Source of the DNA: Vibrio rhizosphaerae
GTDB taxonomy: Bacteria; Pseudomonadota; Gammaproteobacteria; Enterobacterales; Vibrionaceae
Direction of reading: 5' to 3'
NCBI RefSeq assembly: GCF_024347095.1
Contig: NZ_AP024904.1
Span: 868,001 to 932,000 of the forward strand
Length of the DNA stretch: 64,000 nt
The position numbers were made by a program, and so were the translations under genes. The notes beneath the pieces are model-generated. The model did not search any database and had not been told where the DNA came from. It saw nothing but the letters and a program-made list of their open reading frames with translations. Below are positions 24,053 to 34,015 of the stretch, piece after piece (positions within the stretch are counted from its first letter, which is position 1; the number at the start of each line of letters is the position of its first letter).

Positions 24053-24084
24053 TCAGATGCACTTATCGTGTCGATACAGAGATA

Positions 24085-24112
24085 AAAATGCAGCATCAGG
24101 ATGCTGCATTTT
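24085..24112 (-). terminator. Terminator between transporter ATPase and ArgR-like gene
   Basis: A 13-base perfect stem (24085-24097 with 24100-24112) followed on the minus strand by TTTTTATC. It sits between two same-strand genes and would limit transcription into the regulator. Confidence 0.7.
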
Positions 24113-24116
24113 CGCG

Positions 24117-24890
24117 TTATTTTAAGGCACCGGAAAGAAACTGCTGCAAACGCTCACTTTTCGGCTGACCAAACACCTCTTCCGGATCACCTTCTTCTTC
24201 AATTTTCCCCTGATGCAGAAAAATGACATGATTTGAAACATGTCGGGCAAATCCCATCTCATGTGTCACCACGATCATGGTTTTCCCTTCTTCAGCGAGT
24301 TGCTGCATAATCTTCAGTACCTCACCGACCAGCTCAGGATCCAGTGCAGAAGTCGGTTCATCGAACAACAACACTTCCGGTTCCATTGCCAAAGCCCGGG
24401 CAATTGACACGCGCTGTTGCTGCCCGCCGGATAAATGGGTCGGATAGCTTTGTTGCGCCCGTTCATCGATCCCAACTTTATTGAGATAAGCGATTGCTCT
24501 TTCCCGTGCTTCCTGTTTGCTGACACCCAAAACCTGAACCGGCGCAATCATGACATTTTCCAGCACCGTCATATGGCTCCACAAGTTAAAATGCTGGAAT
24601 ACCATCGTTAACTTGGTACGCAAGAGTTGCAACTGTTTGTGGTCACAGACTTTGAGCTGCCCGTCTGAATCGCGCTTGGTCTGGATCTCTTGGCCATTGA
24701 TATATATTGCACCGGCCGAAGGTTTCTCAAGAAAATTCAAACAGCGTAAGAGGGTACTTTTGCCCGATCCGGATGATCCGATGATACTGATGACGTCACC
24801 GGCATTCGCCTGTAAAGACACGCCTTTAATGACCTCATGCTGACCGTACTTTTTATGAAGCTCACTGACGGCCAGTTTTGTGTTTTGCAT
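24117..24890 (-). CDS. Basic amino acid ABC transporter ATPase (HisP/AotP type)
   Basis: Nucleotide-binding subunit of 257 residues. Walker A is GSSGSGKS, the signature LSGGQQQR, and Walker [14 protein letters not shown]. The HisP/ArtP-type insertion between Walker A and the Q-loop is present ([16 protein letters not shown]), typical of the histidine/arginine/ornithine uptake group. It energises uptake through the two permeases encoded just upstream. About 120 bases separate it from the permease gene, within the same transcription direction. Confidence 0.93.
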   Translation of the reverse strand: MQNTKLAVSELHKKYGQHEVIKGVSLQANAGDVISIIGSSGSGKSTLLRCLNFLEKPSAGAIYINGQEIQTKRDSDGQLKVCDHKQLQLLRTKLTMVFQHFNLWSHMTVLENVMIAPVQVLGVSKQEARERAIAYLNKVGIDERAQQSYPTHLSGGQQQRVSIARALAMEPEVLLFDEPTSALDPELVGEVLKIMQQLAEEGKTMIVVTHEMGFARHVSNHVIFLHQGKIEEEGDPEEVFGQPKSERLQQFLSGALK

Positions 24891-25009
24891 AATGCTTGTT
24901 CCTTAACAATCGGTTTCCTGAAAAATCGCTTTCCTGAAAAAAATCAGTTTTCCCGAATCTTCAGGCTCGGCAAATGCGAGCCATCACCGGAAACCTAAAA
25001 ATCGATGTT

Positions 25010-25729
25010 CTAATGTTTGACTGGTATCGGATGCAAGTGACGCAACCATTTCTTTTCTGCCCGCCGGAACAACGCCACCAGCAAAAATGAAATTACTAAA
25101 TAAAGTATGGCAGCAATCCCAAAGGCATGAAATGATTTGTATGTTGCCGCATTCACATCCCGGGCGATTTTCAAAATATCAGGCACCGTTGCTGTAAATG
25201 CTAAAGATGTCGAATGAAGCATGATGATGACTTCATTACTATATGCAGGAATCGCGCGACGCAATGCTGAAGGAAGCACAATGCATCGGTAGCGCTTCCA
25301 ACGAGAGAAACCGTATGCTTTCGCTGCTTCAATTTCGCCCTGACTGGTTTCACGGATTGCACCCGCAAAAATCTCAAGCGTGTAGGCACAGGTATTGAGA
25401 AACAACGCAAAAATCGTGCAGTTGTAACCACTACGGAAAAACCAGTTGAGAAACTCCGTCGAGCGGACGAATCCCAATGTGTATACCCCCGTGTAAAAAA
25501 TCAGCAACTGCACATACAGCGGTGTACCACGGAAAAGATATGAAAATAGCCAGACCGGTAATGACAGCCAACGGTTTTTAGACACCCGGGCCAGTGACAA
25601 TGGGATCGAGACAATGAATCCCAGTGACACAGAAATAACCAATAACCACAGTGTCACGGCAACACCGGTAAAGTGGTACCCATCCGACCATAAAAATGCT
25701 TTTCCGTAGCGTTCAAGTATTTCAATCAT
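25010..25729 (-). CDS. Amino acid ABC transporter permease (HisM/AotM type)
   Basis: Inner-membrane permease of 239 residues with about five helices and the cytoplasmic EAA loop EIEAAKAYGFSRWKRYRCIVLPSALR that contacts the ATPase. It forms a heterodimer with the adjacent HisQ-type permease; the start overlaps that gene's stop by 4 bases (ATGA arrangement), a sign of translational coupling and fixed stoichiometry. The AotM/HisM assignment is by order and sequence type. Confidence 0.93.
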   Translation of the reverse strand: MIEILERYGKAFLWSDGYHFTGVAVTLWLLVISVSLGFIVSIPLSLARVSKNRWLSLPVWLFSYLFRGTPLYVQLLIFYTGVYTLGFVRSTEFLNWFFRSGYNCTIFALFLNTCAYTLEIFAGAIRETSQGEIEAAKAYGFSRWKRYRCIVLPSALRRAIPAYSNEVIIMLHSTSLAFTATVPDILKIARDVNAATYKSFHAFGIAAILYLVISFLLVALFRRAEKKWLRHLHPIPVKH

Positions 25730-26412
25730 GACAAACGACCTCTATGACTGTATGCGTAGCGACGCTCCAGCCAATAAAATGCCAGATTTGATAAAGTAGT
25801 AAAAATCAGATAAACCACCGCAGCAACAATCGTAAAGTAGAACAACTGATAGGTGCCTTTCCCGGCCATCTGCGTTGCCTTCACCACATCGGCAAGGCCG
25901 ATAATCGAAACCAGCGCAGTTGATTTGAGGATCACCAGCCAGTTATTGGATAACCCCGGCAGAGCATGGCGCATCATCTGCGGGAAAAGAATCACCCGGA
26001 ACACTTGCCATGGGGTAAAACCATAAGCCGTGCCAGCTTCAATCTGGCCTTTGGGAACCGCCAGAAAAGCGCCGCGAAACGTTTCCGTCAGATAGGCACC
26101 GTAAATGAAACCAATGGTCAAAACGCCGGCTGTGAAGGGGTCAATGTTAATTTGTTGCCATCCCAGAGATTCGGTGATTTGATTGAGCCCCAACTGTAAG
26201 CCGTAAAAAATCAGCATCATCAGTACCAAATCAGGAATGCCACGAATCAATGTGGTATAAACATGAGCAAGCGCGATCACCGGACGGCTACCAAACAGCT
26301 TGGCACAAGCCCCGATCAATCCCAGAATAATTGAGAAAATTACCGAAAGAACAGCCAGTTCAATCGTCATGATTGCACCATCAAAGATGATGCCACCATA
26401 TCCATAAAGCAT
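25726..26412 (-). CDS. Amino acid ABC transporter permease (HisQ/AotQ type)
   Basis: Second permease of 228 residues, beginning MLYGYGGIIFDGAIMTIELA as in HisQ/ArtQ proteins, with the EAA loop QIEAGTAYGFTPWQVFRVILFPQMMRH. It pairs with the HisM-type protein to form the membrane channel for basic amino acids. The gene lies 73 bases after the binding-protein gene. Confidence 0.93.
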   Translation of the reverse strand: MLYGYGGIIFDGAIMTIELAVLSVIFSIILGLIGACAKLFGSRPVIALAHVYTTLIRGIPDLVLMMLIFYGLQLGLNQITESLGWQQINIDPFTAGVLTIGFIYGAYLTETFRGAFLAVPKGQIEAGTAYGFTPWQVFRVILFPQMMRHALPGLSNNWLVILKSTALVSIIGLADVVKATQMAGKGTYQLFYFTIVAAVVYLIFTTLSNLAFYWLERRYAYSHRGRLS

Positions 26413-26485
26413 AATGCCTTCCTAAATAATGCCTTCCTAAATAAATAACGCTCCCTCGAACGAAGGAGCGGAAAGGAGTGACGGC

Positions 26486-27265
26486 TTATTTACCGTAGAT
26501 ATCAAAATCAAAGTATTGTTTAGCAATGGCATCATAAGTGCCATCTTTCAGCATGTCGCTTAAAGCCGCGTTGATTTTATTTTTGAGTGCCTGATCAGTT
26601 TTACGCACCCCGATCCCTGCACCGACACCAAAGTATTTTTCATCATTGACTTCCGGGCCACTGAATGCAAAACCTTTGCCGACTGGACGGTTCAAGAAGC
26701 CATCGCTCGCAGCAACGGCATCCTGAAATGCAGCATCAAGACGCCCGTTGACTAAATCGGCATAGACTTGATCCTGATTCTGGTAAGTCACAACATCGAC
26801 CCCTTTCGGTGCCCATTGCTCTTTGGCATAAGTTTCAGCCGTGGTTCCCTGAAAAACACCGACCCGTTTGCCACCCAATGACGCGGCTGTCGGTTGCAGA
26901 GTCACCCCTTTCGGCGCAATTAAACGAGCAGGCGTACCATACAGTTTGTCGGTAAAGTCAATTTCCTGCTGACGCTGCGGCGTGATCGACATAGAAGAGA
27001 GAATTGCATCAATTTTTTTCGCTTTCAGTGAAGGAATCAAGCCATCGAAGTCACTTTCAACCCAGACACAGTGCGCATCAATTCGCTTACAGATTTCTTT
27101 GCCTAAATCGATATCAAATCCGGTCAGAGTGCCGTCTGGCTTCTTCATCTCAAAAGGTGCATATCCAGGCTCAACACCCAATCGAACCAGCGGCTGATCC
27201 GCGGCCTGGACAAAAGGAGCAGCGAGAGTCAGTAGCAACAGACTCAAATTCGTTATTCTTTTCAT
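26486..27265 (-). CDS. Periplasmic lysine/arginine/ornithine-binding protein
   Basis: Solute-binding protein of 259 residues with a signal peptide (about 1-21, ending VQAA) and the type 3 periplasmic-binding fold: LRLGVEPGYAPFE-like start, GFDIDLGKEIC and SSMSITPQRQQEIDF. The family binds Lys, Arg, Ornithine or His and delivers them to the HisQM-P complex. It is the promoter-proximal gene of the unit J-Q-M-P followed by the ArgR-like regulator, the same order as Pseudomonas aotJQM(O)P-argR but without aotO. Confidence 0.93.
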   Translation of the reverse strand: MKRITNLSLLLLTLAAPFVQAADQPLVRLGVEPGYAPFEMKKPDGTLTGFDIDLGKEICKRIDAHCVWVESDFDGLIPSLKAKKIDAILSSMSITPQRQQEIDFTDKLYGTPARLIAPKGVTLQPTAASLGGKRVGVFQGTTAETYAKEQWAPKGVDVVTYQNQDQVYADLVNGRLDAAFQDAVAASDGFLNRPVGKGFAFSGPEVNDEKYFGVGAGIGVRKTDQALKNKINAALSDMLKDGTYDAIAKQYFDFDIYGK

Positions 27266-27695
27266 AGTGATATCTCATATATGATAAACATTGGAAACAG
27301 CACAATTCATGCCATCGGCGACGACTCTTTCCACCTCGGGAGAAGGGAATATATTTAAACACCAAAAATGCATGAATACTTAAATAGATGCCTCAAATCG
27401 GGGATTCTACTGCATATAAATATAAAGTGCTTCTGAAATTTTCAATTTTATCGATATTTTATATATGCACAATTGAGACACATTTATTGCACTATACTAA
27501 TGCATAACAACAATTTTTTCACTATTAGTGAACATTTCGACAACAAACACAGAATAAAAATAAAGAATGCCGCACCTGTTTCATTCATACAAAATATGAT
27601 GAATACAAACAGATATGCGGCATATTTACTCAATGGTAGTTAAATCTATTGTTCGCTTTCAATTGATACCGAAGCCGTCATGGCTGGTCAATCAC
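27266..27695. other. Promoter region of the amino acid transporter and downstream end of the GST gene
   Basis: 430 non-coding, AT-rich bases. The left part should contain the promoter and any ArgR-type sites for the transporter operon, but no clear operator was recognised. The right part contains a long hairpin (27567-27623). Confidence 0.5.
27567..27623 (-). terminator. Long hairpin terminator of the GST gene
   Basis: ATGCCGCA (27567-27574) pairs with TGCGGCAT (27616-27623), with further pairing inside (CTGTTT/AAACAG). On the minus strand it is followed by TTCTTTATTTTTATT. Confidence 0.65.
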
Positions 27696-28355
27696 TCATT
27701 CCTTGACAGGCTCTCCGGCTTCATCTATTTCAACAATTTCAGTTTCGTCAAGCGCCGCATCAATCCATTGCTGCAACACCGGACACGATAATACATGATT
27801 CACATATTTCTGTGCCACTTCTCCGAAACTCAGCCGATACGTTTTTAAACGCATCACAACCGGTGCAAACATCGCATCAGCAATAGAGTACTGGCCGAAA
27901 AGCCATCCGCCCTGATCGGCAAAACGCGCCATCTGTCCGGCAAAAATGTCTTCAATCCGCTTGAGATCCTGTTGTGCAGCATCAGACAAAGTCAGTGAAC
28001 GAGTTGCACGAATATTCATTGGTGCTTCACGACGCAGGGCCGGAAAACCTGAATGCATTTCTGCTGCCAGTGAACGGGCATTGGCCTTATCTTTAGGGTC
28101 GGCTGGCCAAGCTTTTCCTGCAAGATAGGTATCATTGATATATTCACAGATCGCGAGCGAATCCCATACGGTAATGTCACCATCGATCAGACAAGGGACT
28201 TTTAGCGTTGGTGTCACGGATGACAGCGCAGCATAAAACTGTGGTGTATCAAGCGGTAACTGAACTTCGTCGAATGGAATATCTGATTGTGCTAATAAAA
28301 TCCACGGTCTGAGTGACCAGGTCGAATAATTTTTATTACCGATGTATAGCTCCAT
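27696..28355 (-). CDS. Glutathione S-transferase family protein
   Basis: Cytosolic GST of 219 residues: thioredoxin-like N-terminal domain (about 1-80, MELYIGNKNYSTWSLRPWIL, with VPCLIDGDITVWDSLAICEY containing the cis-Pro and the Ser of the glutathione site) and an all-helical C-terminal domain. ATG 28355 is chosen because GGAG lies 8 bases upstream and the longer frame only adds a hydrophobic run not typical of GSTs. The substrate is unknown; similar proteins are widespread in marine gamma-proteobacteria. Confidence 0.9.
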   Translation of the reverse strand: MELYIGNKNYSTWSLRPWILLAQSDIPFDEVQLPLDTPQFYAALSSVTPTLKVPCLIDGDITVWDSLAICEYINDTYLAGKAWPADPKDKANARSLAAEMHSGFPALRREAPMNIRATRSLTLSDAAQQDLKRIEDIFAGQMARFADQGGWLFGQYSIADAMFAPVVMRLKTYRLSFGEVAQKYVNHVLSCPVLQQWIDAALDETEIVEIDEAGEPVKE

Positions 28356-28409
28356 TAAGGGACTCCAGATTGACGAGGTGAGGGAAATTGAAGACAGAAA
28401 GGTAAATAT

Positions 28410-28436
28410 CAGCCTGAGCGCAGAACCCTCAGGCTG
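28410..28436 (-). terminator. Hairpin between chemoreceptor and GST genes
   Basis: CAGCCTGAG (28410-28418) pairs perfectly with CTCAGGCTG (28428-28436). The T-run on the minus strand is weak, so some read-through into the GST gene is possible. Confidence 0.5.
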
Positions 28437-28456
28437 AATCGTCGTCATACAACAAA

Positions 28457-30202
28457 TTATTCAATTTTGAACTGATTTACAATCGCTAATAGTTGCTGAT
28501 TAATGGTAATCAGACGGCGTGTTGTTTCTGCGGTATTGTCACTATTGTCGTTAATAGTATGCATCACTTCACGAATAGCAACCATACTGCGGTTAATATC
28601 TTCCGTCACACTACTTTGTTCTTCGGCTGACGTTGCAATCTGAATTGATAAATCATTAATTTCATTGACCGCCGACGTCACTTTATCCAAAGAGGACACC
28701 ACAACGGTTGTTGATTCTTCGGTGGTCCGGCAACTGTTACGCGTGGATTCCATGCTGGAAACCACAGTTGCTGTCCCGGCTTTCAAGCGATCTAACATCT
28801 GCACAATATCTTCGGTACTCCGGTGAGTTCGTGACGCTAACGCCCGGACCTCATCTGCAACAACTGCAAAACCTCGGCCTTGGTCTCCAGCCCGCGCAGC
28901 TTCAATAGCAGCGTTCAGAGCCAGGAGGTTGGTTTGTTCTGCAATACCACCGATTTCACCCAGTAATTTACCAATTTCTTCGGTATGCATGTTCATATCG
29001 GCAATGAACCGGGCCGTCTCTTCAACCTCTTCCGCCAGTGCCCCCACTTGTGATACTGCCAGCTGTACAACTTCTTTAGAGTGCGCGGCTTCACTATTGG
29101 TCGCTTCTGTCTGACTTGCTGTGTTAGCTGCATTCTCTGCAACGACAGAGGCAGTCGAACTCATTTCATTCACAGCGGTCACCGTCAGTTCAATTTCCTG
29201 ACTATGTGACTGAAGTAACTTACTATTCGAATCGGTTTGCTGTTCAAGCTGAGAGATTTCACGGCTGATCGTATCCGTCGATTCCCTCACTTGTCGCATC
29301 ATCTCCTGTAAGTTTGCGATAAACTGATTAATCCCCTCGGCAATCATGCCCAGTTCATCTTTTGAATCGACCTTCAGGCGATGGGTCAGATCACCGTTGC
29401 CATCCGCCAGATCAGCAATCAGATTTTTCAACAAAAGAATTGGCTTAAACACCCAGTTAATCAGGAGAATAGCAATCGGAATCAAAATAATCGCAGCAAT
29501 GATCAACGCAATGGTAATGCTGCCATTCAGTGTATCGGTATCATGCTGAATATAATCGTTATCGATATACCCAGTGAGTGTCCATTCTTTTCCGGCAACC
29601 TTGATCTTCGCGGTCAGCGGCGTCAGATCATGTCCTTCTACTTTATTGGAAAAAATCTGAGTTTGCTGGTCGTCCACCAGTTCAAGATAACTGCCATCTG
29701 TCGTCATTGAACTGAGCAGATCCCCGAGAAAAGAGAGGTCGATGTAGAAAATATTTCCGGAATCCTTATTTTCAGGCACAGTAATCGTGATCGTTGGCTT
29801 GCCATTATCGATGAAAACATTACTTACAGTTAGCTTCCCATCGGACTGTTTAAAAATATCCATATATGGCTGAGCTTCCTTCGGATCTTTAATCGCACCA
29901 TCTCGATTGATGGTCATCCCGAAGGCAACTTTAATCGCATCCTTAAAGCCCGTTTTTTCTATCGCCTGTTTGACCTCGTAAAAACTGAACTTCGTTGACT
30001 GAGCCAAAACAATATTGTCTTTGAGCTTTCCTTCCACCACAGAACGGATCGTATCAATCTGTGTCCGGATCACTTGGCTATCACTTTGATGTATATAGCG
30101 ACTGATATAAAAATTAGCGCTTACGTAGGCTGTAAATATTGTCACACAGATAATTGCAACAACAATGGCAAGCAATTTAGTCTTAAATGATACCTTTTTC
30201 AT
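28457..30202 (-). CDS. Methyl-accepting chemotaxis protein with periplasmic sensor domain
   Basis: Chemoreceptor of 581 residues. N-terminal membrane helix (about 10-30), periplasmic sensor of about 190 residues resembling a Cache fold ([30 protein letters not shown]), second helix (about 228-250), HAMP, and signalling domain with [20 protein letters not shown]. The C-terminus ends IVNQFKIE with no pentapeptide tether. The ligand is unknown. It has a long 5' non-coding region of about 480 bases. Confidence 0.95.
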   Translation of the reverse strand: MKKVSFKTKLLAIVVAIICVTIFTAYVSANFYISRYIHQSDSQVIRTQIDTIRSVVEGKLKDNIVLAQSTKFSFYEVKQAIEKTGFKDAIKVAFGMTINRDGAIKDPKEAQPYMDIFKQSDGKLTVSNVFIDNGKPTITITVPENKDSGNIFYIDLSFLGDLLSSMTTDGSYLELVDDQQTQIFSNKVEGHDLTPLTAKIKVAGKEWTLTGYIDNDYIQHDTDTLNGSITIALIIAAIILIPIAILLINWVFKPILLLKNLIADLADGNGDLTHRLKVDSKDELGMIAEGINQFIANLQEMMRQVRESTDTISREISQLEQQTDSNSKLLQSHSQEIELTVTAVNEMSSTASVVAENAANTASQTEATNSEAAHSKEVVQLAVSQVGALAEEVEETARFIADMNMHTEEIGKLLGEIGGIAEQTNLLALNAAIEAARAGDQGRGFAVVADEVRALASRTHRSTEDIVQMLDRLKAGTATVVSSMESTRNSCRTTEESTTVVVSSLDKVTSAVNEINDLSIQIATSAEEQSSVTEDINRSMVAIREVMHTINDNSDNTAETTRRLITINQQLLAIVNQFKIE

Positions 30203-30609
30203 ACTATATCCATGACCCTTTCTCTATTTGTAGCCAGCGATGAACACTACATTCCATAATGTGGTACAAAAATAAAAATAATTCCATTTGATTATAACCG
30301 ATAGATATATCAAAAAAATGCCATATCCGACATTTTTAGACATCACATAACGTATATCGACAGTTGGAACATATTCTGTAATTTCTGATGCCAGTCCGCA
30401 AAAACTGAAAATCGTCCCATTGGAGAAGATGACAAGCCCTTGCTAGCTTTTAGCTCAAAACACTATTTTAAAAATTTTGATCACATTTTTGGTAATTTCC
30501 GGCGAAAAGTGAATATAAATCAATTTCAATCCACTTTATTTGGGATCTTCCTCATTATTTTTAGATCATTGTTGCGATATAGAAAGATGCTGATATGCAA
30601 TTAAGCATC
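30203..30609. other. Non-coding region between two chemoreceptor genes
   Basis: About 400 bases upstream of the chemoreceptor at 28457-30202. AT-rich; presumably holds its promoter. No gene or clear operator was seen. Confidence 0.4.
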
Positions 30610-30644
30610 AAAAAATAAGGGGAGAGTCATAGACTCTCCCCTTA
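30610..30644 (-). terminator. Strong intrinsic terminator
   Basis: TAAGGGGAGAGTC (30616-30628) pairs perfectly with GACTCTCCCCTTA (30632-30644) and is followed on the minus strand by TTTTTT (30610-30615). It terminates the chemoreceptor gene at 30687-32318. Confidence 0.85.
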
Positions 30645-30686
30645 ACAAGATCTCTTATATTCGATGTGTCGTATTACGGTTTAAAG

Positions 30687-32318
30687 TTACACTTTAAACT
30701 TACTCACCAAGTCAGAAAGTTGCATTGAAATATCGGCAACCACATTCCCGGTATCAGCCACACGCTGATGTACGTTTGTCGCTTCATCAGACAATTCTTT
30801 CAGTTCAAGAATTCCCTGATTCACATCGACAATCACCGAACTCTGCTCTTCTGTCGCTGCAGCAATTTGAATATTCATTTCTTGCACGGTAGAAATCAGA
30901 TCACGGATATCTTGGAATGCATGTCTCATTTCATCAGCCATCCCCACCGATTCTGCCACCGCGTCTTCTCCACCTTGAATCGCAGTCTGAGTTTCATTTA
31001 CACCTTTAATCAGGTTGGAAATCATATCCTGAATATCTTCTGTCGAAGACTGTGTCCGTTGTGCTAATGTTCTGACCTCATCTGCCACAACAGCAAACCC
31101 CCGACCTTGTTCACCGGCCCGGGCAGCCTCGATAGCAGCATTTAATGCCAGCAAATTGGTTTGATCGGCAATACCACGGATCACATCCAGAACTGAAGTA
31201 ATATTGTCAGAATCTGCGGCAAGAGATGACATCTTCTGGCTGGCTTCTTGGAAGCTCACCGAGAGTTTGTCGTTCAGCGCGACGTTTCGGTCAACCAGCG
31301 TCATACCACTACTCGCAGCACGGTTTGCCTCGTCGCTTTTGGAAGAGGTATGCTGTGCATTCGTGGTAATCTCTTGAATAGCAATATTGATTTGTTCAAA
31401 TGCTTGAAACAGGAGCTCTAGCCGTTGCTGTTGATTGTGACCAATCACTTCCGTCTTATTTACGACATCCTGTAGATGGCTTGTATCTGCGCCCAGTTTC
31501 TGAACACCGCCAATCACGCTTTTAACGAGTTGTTGGAGCTGTTCCAGCAGATTGTTCACACTTGAAGATAAATCGCCCAGTTCGGTTTTTTTCTTCACCG
31601 TCAGACGGCTAACCAAATCGCCGTCACCTTGCGTCAAATCATCGATTTTATCTTTCACGGAGTAAATAGCGGATGTAATGGCTTTCGGAATGAAAAATAC
31701 CAATATCAGCCCAATAACCACTGAAACGAGGGAAATCATCATGTTCCAGAAAACTCGCTGGCCGACAACTTCACGCGATTGTGCATGAAGTTCATTGCCG
31801 AGTTTATCGACCAGTTCCCCGGCTTTGTCATATTCGTCACGAAGTATGCCAAAGTATTTTTCGGACTTAGTAAATTGTGTATAGGCTTGTTCTCTGTCAC
31901 CGTTTTCTACCAGTGAAAAAACCAGATCGGCCTGATCCTTCCATGTTTTGAAAACACTATCGAAATGATTGAACTGTGCGATGATCTGGGGATAATCAGC
32001 CATATAATTCAGATAGTTTTGCATCCGATCATAGGCTTGCTGAACATTTTCCTGATAGTCATCTTTAGAAGCCTTAAACATTTTCTCTTCATGGGTCAGG
32101 AGCCCGTCTTGCTGTCCCTTGAGCGCCTGATACAAATCTCGATCGGCATTGAGGATATCTCGTTGAGCTTTTCTTAAAGGTTCAGCAAAGAGTTGGATAT
32201 TATGATCCAGCAGGTTAAGGGAGCTCCGGTTTTGTAATCCGGAGAAAACAATGATCGCAGTTAAAAAGGCCAAAGACAGGCCGAGCTGCATACGGATGGT
32301 AAAATTACTAAACATCAT
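30687..32318 (-). CDS. Methyl-accepting chemotaxis protein with four-helix-bundle sensor
   Basis: Chemoreceptor of 543 residues. The periplasmic part between the two membrane helices (about 10-30 and 188-210) is all helical and rich in Gln, Asp and Lys, as in four-helix-bundle sensors, and unlike the Cache sensors of the other receptors here. HAMP follows ([21 protein letters not shown]) and then the signalling hairpin [20 protein letters not shown]. Start: two adjacent ATG codons; the second (32315) is better spaced from AGGA. The C-terminus lacks a CheR tether. Confidence 0.94.
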   Translation of the reverse strand: MMFSNFTIRMQLGLSLAFLTAIIVFSGLQNRSSLNLLDHNIQLFAEPLRKAQRDILNADRDLYQALKGQQDGLLTHEEKMFKASKDDYQENVQQAYDRMQNYLNYMADYPQIIAQFNHFDSVFKTWKDQADLVFSLVENGDREQAYTQFTKSEKYFGILRDEYDKAGELVDKLGNELHAQSREVVGQRVFWNMMISLVSVVIGLILVFFIPKAITSAIYSVKDKIDDLTQGDGDLVSRLTVKKKTELGDLSSSVNNLLEQLQQLVKSVIGGVQKLGADTSHLQDVVNKTEVIGHNQQQRLELLFQAFEQINIAIQEITTNAQHTSSKSDEANRAASSGMTLVDRNVALNDKLSVSFQEASQKMSSLAADSDNITSVLDVIRGIADQTNLLALNAAIEAARAGEQGRGFAVVADEVRTLAQRTQSSTEDIQDMISNLIKGVNETQTAIQGGEDAVAESVGMADEMRHAFQDIRDLISTVQEMNIQIAAATEEQSSVIVDVNQGILELKELSDEATNVHQRVADTGNVVADISMQLSDLVSKFKV

Positions 32319-32622
32319 GGCATCCTAAACAATATGCATTAGCTTCTGTGAAACTTCTTATTATATAAATATCAAAACAGACCTAATGCAGTTAAATGAA
32401 TATGACCAACATGACGTTTAATTTTTCATTTAATCTTGATTGCCCTCTCAGTCTAGCAACAGAACTTTCAAATTGAGAACATCACACCCCACATTAATGT
32501 AAAAAAATATAACCAAATGTATCTTTGGTGTTACCGAAATCAATAAAGTGCATGTAATAAAAATATCGGCCGCACAATAATGTCAACCTATATCACAAAT
32601 AGCAGGTTTATCCTCAAACCAG

Positions 32623-33003
32623 CTACGCCTGTAGCCAACGAATTGCTGCATCATAATCATCAAAATAACGAATATCACCCGAGATAAACCAACTGCCAAC
32701 TTTCGCAGCGAGAGCCTGCCATTCCTGATAACCATAGAGTGCCACTTTATTAAAATCCGCCCCATGTTGCAGGCCCAGTTTAAAGTCATCCCATGCAGCC
32801 CGAAGTTCCCACCCCTCCAATTCCGAGGCATCAAACAGTACATCGACTTTTGGGGTGTTCACCTTGACCAGTGCAGCATCCAGCAATGGTGTGATCATCT
32901 CGTAATCCTGATGCGTTAATGTACCAACCGCTTTAATCGAGACAAAGAATTCGTGATCAACTCGTTCCAGTCCAATCGTGAGGCCGTGTTTTTGATACGC
33001 CAT
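32623..33003 (-). CDS. SpoIIAA/STAS-like protein
   Basis: Cytoplasmic protein of 126 residues with the SpoIIAA-like STAS/SEC14-type fold: an N-terminal strand region (FFVSIKAVGTLTHQDYEMI), KVDVLFDASELEGW and a C-terminal ISGDIRYFDDYDAAIRWLQ. These proteins are frequent in marine bacteria, and a role in lipid binding or in regulation has been suggested but not shown. ATG 33003 is chosen since GGAGG lies 5 bases upstream; the longer open frame runs into the repeat array at 33.1 kb and is rejected. Confidence 0.85.
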   Translation of the reverse strand: MAYQKHGLTIGLERVDHEFFVSIKAVGTLTHQDYEMITPLLDAALVKVNTPKVDVLFDASELEGWELRAAWDDFKLGLQHGADFNKVALYGYQEWQALAAKVGSWFISGDIRYFDDYDAAIRWLQA

Positions 33004-33063
33004 CCTAACCTCCCTCAAGTATCTTGCGACGTAACGATAGAGTAACCATTTCACTATATTCTC

Positions 33064-33330
33064 ATTTAAGCATATGCCATCCGGTAAGAGGACGCTTGGA
33101 TCCACCCCACAAATTAGTGATACATGGACAGACGAAATGATAAACGGACAGACGATTGCAGGACCGATAACAGTGCCGGACCGGTAAAAGGACAGACAGC
33201 GAAAAGACGATACAAGGACAGACACAATAAAAAGACGGTCAACCGATAAGAGGACAGACACCACACACATCCCTCGGAAGACTTATTTCGGATCGGTAAA
33301 AGAATACCTAACAAGGACACACACCCGAGT
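33064..33330. repeat. Array of degenerate GGACAGAC repeats
   Basis: Five exact copies of GGACAGAC at 33126-33133, 33146-33153, 33190-33197, 33216-33223 and 33252-33259, plus degenerate ones (AGGACGC, AAGGACACACACC). Several are preceded by CCGGTAAAA or CCGATAAGA, so the unit is roughly CCGRTAARAGGACAGACA, with irregular spacing of 20-44 bases. The array fills the divergent promoter region between the STAS-like gene and trxC. Confidence 0.75.
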
Positions 33331-33506
33331 TCCAACAACAGACATCATCAACGGTCAGCAACATCAATAAACTTTACCAAACAGGAAACATCCAAGACCG
33401 AACCGGAATCGATCCGCTTTTCCGTGCTTGATTCATGGTTGTTATCTCGTTTTATTTGGTGATAATTGATGGTCTATCATTCACCCAGTTATCAAGTCAG
33501 CGCCCT

Positions 33507-33944
33507 ATGACCAGTATCAAAACCCGTTGCCCGTCATGCCATGTCATGAATCGTGTTCCCACGGAACGCCTTTCTGAGTCATCGGTCTGCGGCAAGTGCA
33601 AACAATTCCTTCTTGACGGCTTACCTGTTGAAGGGACAGTCGATAATTTTCAGTCCATTTTGAATAGCGATATCCCCGTGGTCGTTGACTTTTGGGCACC
33701 GTGGTGTAACCCGTGTGTCGGGTTTGCACCGATTTTTGAGCAAACGGCACAAGAGCGCGTGCAACGCGTACGATTTATCAAGGTTGATACTGAGGCTCAA
33801 CAGGCTTTAGCCGCGCAATACCAGATTCGCAGTATTCCGACGGTGATGGTTTTTCATCGCGGGCAACGGCTCAATATGATTAACGGAGCCTTGCCTTATT
33901 CACAGTTTAATGCATGGCTGGATGAGTCGCTGAAGGATCTGTGA
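33507..33944 (+). CDS. trxC: Thioredoxin 2 (zinc-binding) with WCNPC active site
   Basis: Cytoplasmic thioredoxin of 145 residues with the N-terminal zinc module of TrxC (C8PSC11 and C28GKC31) followed by the thioredoxin fold (FWAPWCNPC, residues 62-70, and SIPTVMVF cis-Pro loop). The active site is WCNPC instead of the usual WCGPC, which may alter redox potential or partner choice. ATG 33507 is preferred because it starts directly before the zinc module; the upstream frame extension is hydrophobic and unlike TrxC. It is convergent with ohr, which also fits an oxidative-stress neighbourhood. Confidence 0.93.
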   Translation: MTSIKTRCPSCHVMNRVPTERLSESSVCGKCKQFLLDGLPVEGTVDNFQSILNSDIPVVVDFWAPWCNPCVGFAPIFEQTAQERVQRVRFIKVDTEAQQALAAQYQIRSIPTVMVFHRGQRLNMINGALPYSQFNAWLDESLKDL

Positions 33945-33965
33945 TGGGTTATCTTCGGACAAAAT

Positions 33966-33994
33966 CAGACAGGCACGCTTCGCGTGCCTGTCTG
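33966..33994. terminator. Bidirectional terminator between trxC and ohr
   Basis: A 13-base perfect stem (33966-33978 with 33982-33994) around a TTC loop. It lies between convergent genes; ATTTTG follows on the minus strand. The arms contain CAGACAGGCAC, related to the GGACAGAC repeat. Confidence 0.7.
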
Positions 33995-34015
33995 CGTTCT
34001 ATATCATTCAATATG

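Noticed and set aside
33004..33270. N-terminal extension of the STAS-like gene through the repeat array
   Set aside because: The extension is a translation of the repeats; ATG 33003 has a GGAGG site and starts the conserved domain.
33064..33330. CRISPR array
   Set aside because: The repeat is only 8 bases exact with irregular spacing of 20-44 bases, and no cas gene is present.
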